A stretch of DNA of 64,000 nucleotides, from the NCBI GenBank assembly GCA_037893245.1, contig JBAIAA010000596.1, forward strand, positions 248,001 to 312,000, read 5' to 3'. Source of the stretch: Crossaster papposus (Eukaryota > Echinodermata > Asteroidea > Velatida > Solasteridae). Below, in pieces: positions 32,600-44,000 of the stretch (position 1 is its first letter; each line of letters starts with the position of its first letter). The notes under the pieces are model-generated. The model did not search any database and was not told the origin of the DNA. It saw only the letters and a list, made by a program, of their open reading frames with translations. A program made the position numbers and the translations under genes.

Positions 32600-33720
32600 T
32601 CTTCTATTCGAGGTGCCCGGAAGTTCGGTTTCAAACATTTTGGGTAACTTTACCATGACACCGGGTAACATTCCGATGGGTTAATCTTCCCACCGTCTGC
32701 ACTTGGATTTAATTGACGCGAGTAGAATTGCCGAGACCATGGGTAAACTAACCGTGAAAGGTCACTGGCTGATGTGACCTGTGGTCATTCGACCGGGTGA
32801 TGGAAGATTTAACCGAGACGTCGCGTCCACACTGGATTTTCTGGCTCAGTTAAACTGACCTGGTCAATCTTCCTGGGCACCTTTGGGTCGGTTAAACAAC
32901 TACCCACGCGGCGTGGGTAAGTTACCTGTGAGGAAAGTTACCCAGGCTGTTCGCACAGGACTTGAAATCGGTAAGTTACCCATTGGCTCAGTTAGTTTGC
33001 CCAAATTAAGTCCAGTGCGAACAGGGCTTTAGACACATTTGCCGTGGCGGCCGTGGGGTCTAAATTATCTACGGCCAATAGCAATTACAGGGCCGCCGCA
33101 GCATTTCTACGGTCACATACTGTAGCAGTCACATATGTTAGGGTAGCCGCACGGCGTATTTGTGGAGACAGAAAACCTGCGGCGGCTGTACAAGTGATGG
33201 CGCACGGTCGCCTTATGGCATCCCTGCCGCAGCCGTAGGTTTTTGACAAAAACTAAGGCAGACGCAAGGTAGCCGCAAGGCACCCGGAAGGCCACCGTAC
33301 GGGCACCGTAGGGCCGCCTCAAGGCTGCCCTAGGGCGCTCGTGGAATTCCTGCGGCAGCCGCAATTTTGTTGGGGTCCGCAAAAGTCAATTGTAATTCAT
33401 AAGACCCCAGGGCAGCTGCACGGCAAACGCAAGGCATTCGTACGCCCGACGTATGGTCGCCGTGGAACCGCTCTACAGCATGACTACGGCGTGTCTTGCT
33501 ACGGCGAACGTACAAATGAAAACAGTTATAACTCCGCGCTATAATCTTACGGCGACCCCTACGGCCTGATAGGGATACGGCCTGATAGGGATACGCCCTG
33601 GGGCGACCCTGAGGCCATCGCAGATCCTCTGCGGCCGCCGCAGGTATCTCTCGATTTCGGGGGGTTACGGCCGCCGTATCCTAGCCGTAGAGCAAATGTG
33701 ACTTAGGTGTTAGTAAAGTC
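32600..33720. repeat. Two adjacent regions of short scrambled repeats (GGGTAAGTTACC; ACGGCCGCCGTAGG)
   Basis: 32600-33010 repeats GGGTAACTTACC/GGTTAAAC-type words in both orientations. 33010-33715 repeats CGGCGGCCGCAAGGC-type words, with ends CACATTTGCCGTGGCGGCCG and CGTAGAGCAAATGTG inverted. The ORFs at 33044-33544 come from these repeats. 33720-33930 is unassigned. Confidence 0.6.
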
Positions 33721-33934
33721 TTGTTCGTTCTCGAGGTCAACTTATTGGTGACCTGGGATTGAATTGATTGACCTGCGATTACCTTGATTTAAACTTAATC
33801 AGGACACCATCTCAGAAAAGAGAGTAACAACTTGTATTCGTTTGTTTTGCGTAAAAGGCATGCCTTCTACAAGTTGTGCTTTTTTTTTCTTTATGTCCCA
33901 ATTAAAACTTGTATTCGTTTGTCCGTTTGGACAT

Positions 33935-34587
33935 TAAAGGTAGGATACACCATTTGCAGATATCGAAAAAATTTACTACCAAATTATTAAGAAATATCTT
34001 ACTCATCTGAAAGTAAATAATGATTTTAGGCATCCAGCAAAATGATTGCGTTAGATATCCTGTAATTATTCTGAAAATTATAATTTTATAAAGACAAATT
34101 TGCGATCGCCGGACGGCGATTAAGAAAAAACACAAATAACATAAGAACTTCTCGACGCCGGTTGAAAACAAACGCTGTTTTTTGTGTTTTTCTTGGCATT
34201 CATGATTGTAAAACTTCGGAAAGGTTAGTTAACCACTTGGCGCCGGGCTACCCGAAATCGGGCATTTTTCCCGATACCACGCAGCCGGGTGCCCAGTTTC
34301 GGGCATCGAAAATTATATAAATTTTATAGTGCTGGAGGATTGTCTAGACTCGGTAACAAAGAGCGGATTACGCAAGACCAAACAATGGGGCCGTTTATTT
34401 CCGGGCGCAATTCAATGGAGTCACTGGAGCGTGCAGGTCAGGCTAAACTAGCCCGGCTCCGTGTCACGCGCTCGGTATTTCCGCCCGGCGCGAAATGGTT
34501 AAGCGATATTTACTATAAAATACAACGCCCCAAATCTACCCATTCATGATAATTCAAGCAATTACCAATGGTGTATTCTACCTTTAA
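33935..34587 (-). mobile_element. TTAA MITE (GGTAGAATACACC family) with a nested TTAA element
   Basis: Ends TTAAAGGTAGGATACACC and GGTGTATTCTACCTTTAA. A second element (34233-34498) with ends CCACTTGGCGCCGGGC and GCCCGGCGCGAAATGG is inserted between TTAA copies at 34229-34232 and 34499-34502. Intact family members read GTTAAACG at that site. Confidence 0.8.
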
Positions 34588-34884
34588 GAGAAAATAAATG
34601 TATGCGCCAATGAAAACAAAAATGATCGTAAAAAAATAATAAAAAAAATAACAATTTTACAGCTAGAATCTAGTGGATTCAATATTCAACAGTGGGATCC
34701 GATTTTCGGTGATCACACAAAAGGGAACGTTGCAAAAAATGAAAAAAAAGTGGCAATGTAAGTTTGAAAGACCATTATTTTATAATCCACTGTTAGTTGA
34801 GGATATATCTAATAATTCATTCCACTATTAGCTGGTGGACTCTGCATGGCTGCCACTGCATGTAGTGGATACACCCGCCACTTT

Positions 34885-35039
34885 CTAGTTGATCCACTCG
34901 TAGAAGCCAATCTTCTTCAGATCTTCGTCCATGCTTTGCAACTGCTTGTCGTCAAGTGATGGGTTAGGGAGGCGTGCGGGGCCGATGTCTTGAAGCCTGC
35001 CTAGCTTCATTAGACCCTTGTTGGAGCCAACGTTGCCAC
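34885..35039 (-). CDS. NPL: NPL exon 11 (C-terminus and TAG stop)
   Basis: It encodes residues 258-307 (NVGSNKGLMKLGRLQDIGPA, RLPNPSLDDKQLQSM, KKIGFYEWIN). Acceptor CTCGCAG; it enters in phase 1. The 3' UTR runs at about 34800 into a segment that is also present inverted at 3430-3640. Confidence 0.93.
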
Positions 35040-38000
35040 CTGCGAGTGGAATCAATTATGTCAAGAGAATTTTTGAACACTCTGCCTTCCTTGTCCAGCA
35101 CGCTTTGTTCAGAACAATTATACCAGGTTAGCCAGCGGGTCTAATATGTGACCTGTCATCACAAAATGAGAGTAAAGTCGGCAAAATCAAAAATTGAGAT
35201 ATGGGTATTTCTAAATTCTGTGGAAACAGAGCTTTCCAATGGTATATAACACTTAGAGGTTTGATACTCAATATTATTTTTATTTTTATTTTTTAGTCTG
35301 AGTCTTAATACAGAGATTATGAGAAAACGGGCATTTCTTGCGAGAAATTGTGTTAAAGGCATAGTCAAAATTGTCTCAAAAACTAATTCTTTTTTTTACC
35401 TGATCGTCCTGAAAAATTGGGAATTGATTGTTGGGAATTTAGTCTTTAAAAAAACCATAATCTCAAAATCGACCACCCCTTCAATTGTTGACTTTGACTG
35501 GCCGTACTGGGAAATCACTTCGTCCGACTTTACGCTCATTTTGTGATGACAGGTCATATATGTGAACTGTCACCACAATATGAGAGTAAAGTCGCACGAT
35601 GTGATTTGGAGATATGGCCATCCAAATTCAAAATATGAAGGGGTGGTCAATTTTAAAATATTGCGTTATTTGGAAAGCCAAAGTCCTTTACATATTCCCA
35701 TTTTGGGGTGCGATCAGATGATCAAAAACCTCTAAAATTACGCGATTTTGCATAGTTTTTGCGTAGTTAGTGTTTGGATTAAAGTCCATTAGTGGTCTAA
35801 TTAACACGGTAATTAAATATGCAAATTAGATCCTTGTTACTATCCCACGTTTTAGAAATTTTGATATTTTGTTGTTTAAACAACAGTTCATATGTGTGGA
35901 AAGTTTCAAGAAGAAATAATGATTAGAACATAGCCGTTGCCACGCTCAGCCGAACCTTACTTGTCCTGTTTGGCAATCCTTTGCGTGTTTTGTTTAAGAT
36001 GTTTATTTGGTAAGTTTTCTCACAAACTTGTTTTGTGAAACCCATGACTTTCTAGAGCGCTGTAAAATGTATTTACAGCAAAACCCCCGAAGTGTTATGT
36101 ACCATTGAAAAGCTCTCTTTCTCAAGAATTTGAAAATACCAATATCTCAATTTTCAATATTTCCGACTTTACTCTCATTTTGTGGTGACAGGTCACATAT
36201 GTGACCCAGCACGAGTAAATGAGACACTTTGCGGCAAAAATAAAAATTGAGATTTTGATTTCATCATTTAAAGCTTGTTTAGCTTTAATTGATAAAATCA
36301 AAATCTCAATTTTCATTTTTGCCGCAAAGTGTCTCATTTACTCGTGCTGGGTCACATATAGCAAAGCTTTATTTCACGTTTTGTACGTTAATTTCAACAA
36401 TTTTTTCGATCAATTTTAATTTGTACGTGGGAGGATGAACATTTGTGTGAACACCTCAGATGTCCAAGCGAATGGACCAATAGAAACGCGCGTTGGTTCG
36501 CATGCCTTTGGCTGTTTTTCGAACCCCAGCTTTGTCTTCGTCTCGGGCTTCATTTATACAGTTTAGCAATGGACTGTAGCCAGAGACGGATCCAAAGCCA
36601 GGGTTTGGTAAATGGCCTTGGTCTGTTTGTAACAGAGGCTCTGATTGGGCGCATGATGTTTTTGCGCTAATAACCACAGATCTGGCCGAATGTCTGCAGG
36701 GGTTTGAGCGCTATTAATAGAAAGCGCGTAAAAGCGCGCTGCGTGGCTCAGGATGTTGTTTAATTGAATACAATGCATCACGGAGTCCATAAACGGAAAT
36801 TGCAGCTAACTGAAGTTTGGATACTTACCATACTTTTTAAGTACTGGAATGAAAGATAGATACATCGCCTGAAATAAAAAAAAGATCATAAAACATGTTA
36901 AAGGTAGAATACACCATTGGTAAATGCTTGAATTATCAGGAATGGGTAGATTTGGGGGGTTGTATGTTATAGTACATTTCATTTAACGGACCTGTCCGAA
37001 GTTTTACAATCATGGCGTCGGTTTTCAACCGGCGTCTGGAAGTTATTCTTATGTTATTATTGTTTTTCTCACGATCGCCATCCGGCATAATTACAGGATA
37101 TCTAGCACAATAATTTTGCTGGATGCCTAGAATCATTATTTACTTTCAAGTAAGTAATATATTTCTTAATAATTTGGTAGTAAATATTCTCGATATCTGC
37201 AAATGGTGTATCCTACCTTTAAGTCAACAAAAATATCATTTTAGATTCTCGCAATGAACCCTGCACAAATCAAACAAACTTTAAGGAAATTGTTTTTTTC
37301 CTGCTTGATTCTGCTGATCTAGTAGGGTCAATATACAGTTTGACCCCAAACAAATTGTAACAAAAGGTTTTCTAACGGTTTCAGGTACTATTGGACATCA
37401 AAAATAACATATTGAAAATCTAAGAAAATCAGAGTACCGGAAAGCTGTTTTTTACAAAATGGCGTCTAAGATGGCCGCCAATATCCTTAAATGACTATAA
37501 GTCAATCATTATTCACCCTACATTCGTAATGTTGGTGCCTATCCCCAGGTTTTAGGGGTCAGAGAATTAATTAAGACCAACAAAAGGGTCATTTAGTAAT
37601 CAGGTAACCTAAAAATCCAAGATGGCGTCCAAAATGGCCACTAATACACTAAAATTGCTATAAGTCATTTCATATTCACCCTTGGAGTTAAATTTTGGTG
37701 TCTACATCTATCTTGTATGGATAAGTAAACCCACTAAGACCAAAACAAATTTAGTGAGTAATCAGGTAACCTAAAAATCAAAGATGGCGCCCCAGCGTCC
37801 AAAATGGCTGTCAGAGTTTGTCTTCTAACCCAATTTTCTTTCTTTCTTTCACTACAGATTTAACATTGAGTACAAGAAGCATTGGCCCATTTTTAAAGAT
37901 ATCAAGTAATCAGGTTATCAATACCAAGATGGCAGTCAGACATTGGTTTGTGGCTATATATAAGGGGGCAGGTAGTCAGACGAAGGTTGTACACGACCTA

Positions 38001-38045
38001 TGGAGCTGACCACCACTCTGACGGTCCCCCGTCGCCCGCCCGTCG

Positions 38046-38076
<31 letters not shown>

Positions 38077-41000
38077 TGGGTGGTCAAAGCGCACCGGGCC
38101 CGTGGCTGCGGTGCCCGGGCCTCGGAGAGTGAGACGGAGTGGGGGATGATTCCCCGACTCGACTCCACGTCCCCGCCGACCTGTCGTGCCCTCCGACAGG
38201 CCCGGACAGGCCCGGCACAGTGCAATGGGAGCCGCTGGGGCCGGCCTGCCCGCACCGCCTTACGGTGCGGCACACAGGGTGGGTCCGCCCCGACATCCCG
38301 CCGGGCTCCCGGAACCCACGGCAATCAGAGCGGCCGCGCGGGCCGTTGAGACGCGGAAAACCGAGGCCCTTCCGCTCTCAACGGCCGAGCGGCATCTGTT
38401 CCAAACAAGTTCCCCAGGCGGGGCGCCGAGCCGCGGCCCAGGCGGCGGAACGAGCGGCGAGCCGCAGCCCGCCCCAGAGCGGACCGAGGCGGCCACACTC
38501 TAACGAGGGCCGGCCCACTCGGACCACCGGATTGAGACGAGGGGAGGCGGCGGAGAAGGCTACCGGTTCTATTAGCCCAGTCATGATGTCTCCGAGAGAG
38601 AGATAGAGAGAGTGAGTTTCGAGGAAAGACACCGCCGCCGGCAGCCGTGGCGCGTCCGGCCAGAGAGCGGCGGGCCCCCGCCCCAGCGCGCAGGGCCCGC
38701 CCGCCCAGGCCCCGAGGGGGCTACCTGGTTGATCTTGCCAGTAGTCATATGCTTGTCTAAGTAAAAGCTTTCACAAGCGAAACTGCGGATGGCTCATTAA
38801 ATCAGTTATGTTTTTTTGGAACGCACACCCCTACATGGAAAACTGTAGTAGTTATAGAGCTAATACATGCCAGCAAGCGCCGACCTTACGGGAGGCGTGC
38901 TTTTATTAGGAACTAGACTAACCCGGGCTCGTCCCGGCTCCGTTGGTGAACTCTGGATAACCTGGCCTATCGCACGGTCCTCGCACCGGTGATGAATCTT
39001 TCGAATGTCTGCCCTATCAACTTTCGATGGTACGTTATGCGCCTACCATGGTCGTAACGGGTAACGGAGAATCAGGGTTCGATTCTGGAGAGGGAGCTTG
39101 AGAAACGGCTACCACATCCAAGGAAGGCAGCAGGCGCGCAAATTACCCACTCCCGACACGGGGAGGTAGTGACGAAAAATAGCAATACAGGACGTACTCT
39201 TTCGAGGTCCTGTAATTGGAATAAGTACACTATACATCCTTTAACGAGGATCTATTGGAGGGCAAGTCTGGTGCCAGCAGCCGCGGTAATTCCAGCTCCA
39301 ATAGCGTATATCACAATTGCTGCAGTTAAAAAGCTCGTAGTTGGATCTTGGGCACATGCTGGCGGTCCGCCGCAAGGCGCGCCACTGCCCGCATGGCCTT
39401 TATCTCGGTCTCTGCCCGGTTCTCTTGACTGATTGCCGAGCGCGGCCGAAACGTTTACTTTGAAAACATTGGAGTGTTCAAAGCAGGCCGACCGTCTGGA
39501 CAGAAGACCATGGAATAACGGAATAGGACCTCAGTTTTATTGCGTTGATTTTCAGAACTCGAGGTAATGATTAAGAGGGACTGACGGGGGCATTCGTACT
39601 GCAGTGTGAGAGGTGAAATTCTTGAATCGCCGCAAGACGACCGACTACGAAAGAATTTGCCAAGAATTTGACTCAACACAGGGAAACTTACCCGGCCTGG
39701 ACACAATGAGGATTGACAGATTGAGAGCTATTTCTTAATTTTGTGGGTAGTAGTGCATGGCCGTTCTTAGTTCGGTGGAGTCTGGTTAATTCTGATAACG
39801 AACGAGACTCTGGCTTAATAGTCGCGCCGGCCGCCGCGCCGGGCTCTGACTTCTTAGAGGGACAAGTGGTGGTCAGCCACGCGAGATTGAGCAATAACAG
39901 GTCTGTGGTGCCCTTATATGTCCGGGGCCGCAAGCGCCCTACACTGAAGGGGTCAGCGGGTCCCGTCTCTTGGCCGGAAGGTCTGGGCAATCCGTTGAAC
40001 CCCCTTTGTGATTGGGATAGAGAGTTGCAATTGTCTCCCTTTAACAAGGAATTCCCAGTAAGCGTGAATCATCAGCTCGCGTTGGATTTTTAGGTTACCT
40101 GAATACTCAATGATATTTTTACTGGTCTTAATGGGATTATTGACCCCCAAAACATGGGTGTAGACACCAAAATGATGACTCTAGGGTAAATAATAAATGA
40201 CTTATTGCCATTTTATTGTAATGGCGGCCATCTTGGACGCCATCTTGAAAATAACAACTTTTCTACGCTCTGAATTTCTTAGATTTTCAATATGTTATTC
40301 TTGATAATCGGTACTACCATAATCCGTTAAAAAACCTTTTGTTACAATTTGTTTGGGGTTGAGGTGTATTTTTTCATAAATTGACTCTACTAATCGCAGA
40401 ATCGATGAAGATATCTAGAGCCAACTTCCAGCTGTTGGAGTCAGTGGGATTCACACTTTTTACTGAATCTGTTGGATCCAGAAGTTTACCGAAAGATTTT
40501 ACTTATCAGGCTCTGTTTAATTTGTGTTTAAAGTTGTTGATGGAATCTGTATGACCTGGAACTACTTGTGTCTTAAAGATCCTGTTGGGCTTAATAGGCA
40601 TTCATTCAGTTGCAATGACGGCCCTTAAAATCATAAGACAAACACAGCATGTGTCAATAGTTGGGCTTGTACCCTGCGACGTGCCACCGCACTTTTTTTT
40701 TAAGTCGCTTCGCCGTAAAAAAACAATTGAATTTTCATCATTTGTAAAAAAAATCTTATATTACATGTATTCCTAGTTCAAAGCATGCCGAATAGCGTGG
40801 TAAGTGCCGCTTGAACCCTGGTTAAACCGGTGACACAGCTTTTTGCAAAGGAAAGTGCTGCCCCACGAGTATCTCATTACTTTGTGTACATAAAGGGGCT
40901 ATTCAAGTCTGGGTTTTCCAGACCTACCCAAGCTATTAATCATGCTATTGTTGCCTTGCCCCATTCAACAACACCAGCTGGGATCGAATATATTCAGACA

Positions 41001-44000
41001 CTATGGGAAAGTACTGTGTTGACATATAAAGCCATAAGACCGAACAGCATGGCGGTTACACACGAAATACAACCGACTTTGAAAAAAAGTACGACGAGAG
41101 TTCGTGTAAAAAAAAAGTGGCCGCACGTCGCAAGGTTAACCCATGATGCCGGTATTAATTCCTCACTGCACTAGATTACACACATGACTGCACAGCAGCC
41201 TTTGTCTAGTAGCTGCACTGCACAATGGACCCGAGCATGCAGCTGTCACAGCTGACAACAGATTTAGTGTGCAGCTGCCATAGCCTATGATCCCTTGCGT
41301 CAAGACTTCATATCTAAATAAAATTCAGGATTCAAAAAGTGACTAGTGCTTACGTATTCCTTATGGACTTCCTTTATGTCTCCCTTCCTGTAAGCCTGCA
41401 GCAGTCGGTTGGCTCCTTTGCCGGCATAGTTGTAAGTGCTGGGTGAATAGCAGTGCACAGAAATAACCGTGACAATTAAAGAGACAATATGTTACAAATG
41501 TACCTGGCACCACGAAATGGGTAGAAAGTCGCAAAATTAAAAAGTTGCCATAATTCCATTTCTAGAAAAAAAAAGTCCTTAGCTTTCAAATGGTTTATTG
41601 TGTGTTGCTGTAGCATATTTCTAGCTGCCGCTATACTCTTTTAAAATAGCTGAAGTCAATGCTCCCATTTTTTGAGAAAACAGAGTTCAAAGTCCGTGAA
41701 CCGTGCCAACTACATACATACAGTACTACAAATCAGTGCAATTCAGCCACAAAAAACACACTTTAAATAGAGTTTTAATTGAGCTATAACATTTTGGGAT
41801 ATGATCAAGAATGTTTTGTTGTATGTAAAAATGTTAACAACTCCAAAACGACCTCCCACTTGAAAAATTGACGTTTTGGCCAATAACTCGTTTTGGCAAT
41901 GTGCGACTTTCCGTTCATTTCGTGGTGCCAGGTCACATCATTTGAAAGGTGCTTGACAAACAACCCGATGAGTTTATCAGCTCTGTGAATGCTGCATCTT
42001 CTGAGAAAACTATATTCTACGATTTTTGATTTCAATTCAAAATTTGCTGAGTCGCAAATTGAATTGCGACCACAATTTGCATTCAGGCCGCATTTGCATC
42101 CAGCTGATGCGCCAATTCGATGTTTCGCTTGCGCATATGTGCTAATTAACCAGACCGTAAAATCTAGAGGTTGAAAATATAAGGGTGTGCTACCCACAGA
42201 TGCCGGCCTGAACCAGTCTCGGATCAAGATTCGTGAAAAAATAATCCTGTGCCTGGACCCAGTCAAAGTCCAAATGTGACCTGGCACCACGAAATGAGCG
42301 GAAAGTCGCACATTGCCAAAACAAGTTATTGGCCGAAACGTCAATTTTTCTAGTGGGAGGTCGTTTTGGACTTTACATACGTTTTTACATACAAAGCAAC
42401 CTTCTTTATCATATCCCAACATTTTATAGCTCAATTAAAACTCTAAAGTGTGTTTTTTTGTGGCTGAAATGCATTGAGTGTATAGTTGGCACGGTTCACT
42501 GACTTTGAATCCCGTTTTCTCAAAACAAGGGAGCATGACTTCAGCTATTTCAAAAGAGTATAGCGGCGGCTAGGAATAAGCTACAGCAACACCAAATATA
42601 TCATTTAAAAGCTAAGGACTTCTTCTTACTAGAAATTCAATAATGTCATCTTTCAAATTTTGCGACTTTCCACCCATTTTGTTGTGCCAGGTCACAAATA
42701 TTTCTGCCGTTAACTGGTTAAGGGGACAGTGACTGTCCCTTCAATAAAAACAATAACAAACAACATTTTGATAAGTTGCTAATGTTTGGTACTGAACCTG
42801 CCAAAACCTGCAGTAGGAGTTTGATAGGCTTGGTGTAGGTGAGGTTGAAACAAGCTTCCACGCATCTCGGCCTACGTTTTGTTTTGTGCCACATTTCTTG
42901 GTAAAAACTTGAGGCAATTTATGCAAATATTCAGCCATTTGTGACCGGCTCCATCGAAATCAGGAATAAGTCTCGAAATGACATTTTGAGATATGCACAT
43001 GGTGAGAAAGGGAATTTCATAAGCTTTCTAATGATACCCATTAAAAGTGTGTATCTGTTTAGGTTAACGAGCTATGGTCTGATAAAGATGACAGGTGTCA
43101 AGTTATTTGCCGAATCCACATTCCGAGAAAAACAGCTTTGAAATAAACAAAATTGACCAAAATCATACGGACAGCGCACACAAATCCTCTTCATTTTCAT
43201 CTTTATTGATCGTTTTTACATACAAGACATTAATGACAATAATCTGTGATAACTACACATCCTAAAAATACAATGTTCAGAAAAACGACTTGGTCACAAT
43301 TTTTACCCATGCGTTCACTCAACGACCGATTGCATAAAACGGCCCCAGCGACTTATTCCTGATTACGATGGAGCGGGTCACATTTTTCAGAGGTCGTTTG
43401 TGACCTGTCATCACAAAATGAGCGTAAAGTCGCACGAAGTGATTTCCCAGTACGGCCAGTCAAAGTCAAAATTTGAAGGGGTGGTCGATTTTGAGATTAT
43501 ATGGTTTTTTAAAGACTATATCCCCAACAATCAATTCCCAATTTGTCAGGACGATCAGATAAAAACAAAATTAGTTTTCGAGACAATTTTGACTATGCCT
43601 TTCTATGTCTTTCATACAATTTCTCGCAAGAAATGCCCGTTTTCTCATAATCTCTGTATTAAGACTCCAGACTAAAAAATAAAAATAAAACAAATATTGA
43701 GTATCAAAGCTCCAAGTGTTATATACCAATGGAAAGCTCTGTTTCCACAGAATTTAGAAATACCCATATCTTAATTTTTGATATTGCCGACTTTACGCTC
43801 ATTTTGTGATGACAGGTCACATTATTCCTCCCCCTATTGAGCGGTGAGTAGAGATAGTGATTACGTGTACATCTGCATTTACCAAAGATGACTTACCTTC
43901 CAACGAATCCTTCTATACCCATCGAAAAGGCCATAGGTAGTTGCTACAGACAGGGAATGAGGGGAAACAAAAATACAAGACTAAAGTTTGAAATCCCTGT

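Larger units (their letters stand above)
37308..40405 (+). mobile_element. 3.1-kb inverted-repeat element carrying rDNA, in the NPL intron between exons 9 and 10
   Basis: The left arm 37308-37611 and right arm 40405-40091 are inverted copies sharing CCCCAAACAAATTGTAACAA, AACATATTGAAAATCTAAGA, AAGATGGCCGCCA and TCAGGTAACCTA. The left arm has a second, partial repeat (37612-37780). Between the arms lie an exon-like piece (37855-37910), a GC-rich spacer with 28 C (38046-38073) and a damaged 18S gene (38722-40085) that stops 5 bases before the right arm. Confidence 0.7.

Noticed and set aside
38100..38630. Several overlapping frames of 70-155 codons in the GC-rich spacer before 18S
   Set aside because: High GC lowers stop frequency; position and content fit rDNA spacer.
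41805..42434. A 209-codon minus-strand frame
   Set aside because: It runs through the ends of two TGTGACC MITEs and the stretch between them; nothing is conserved as protein.
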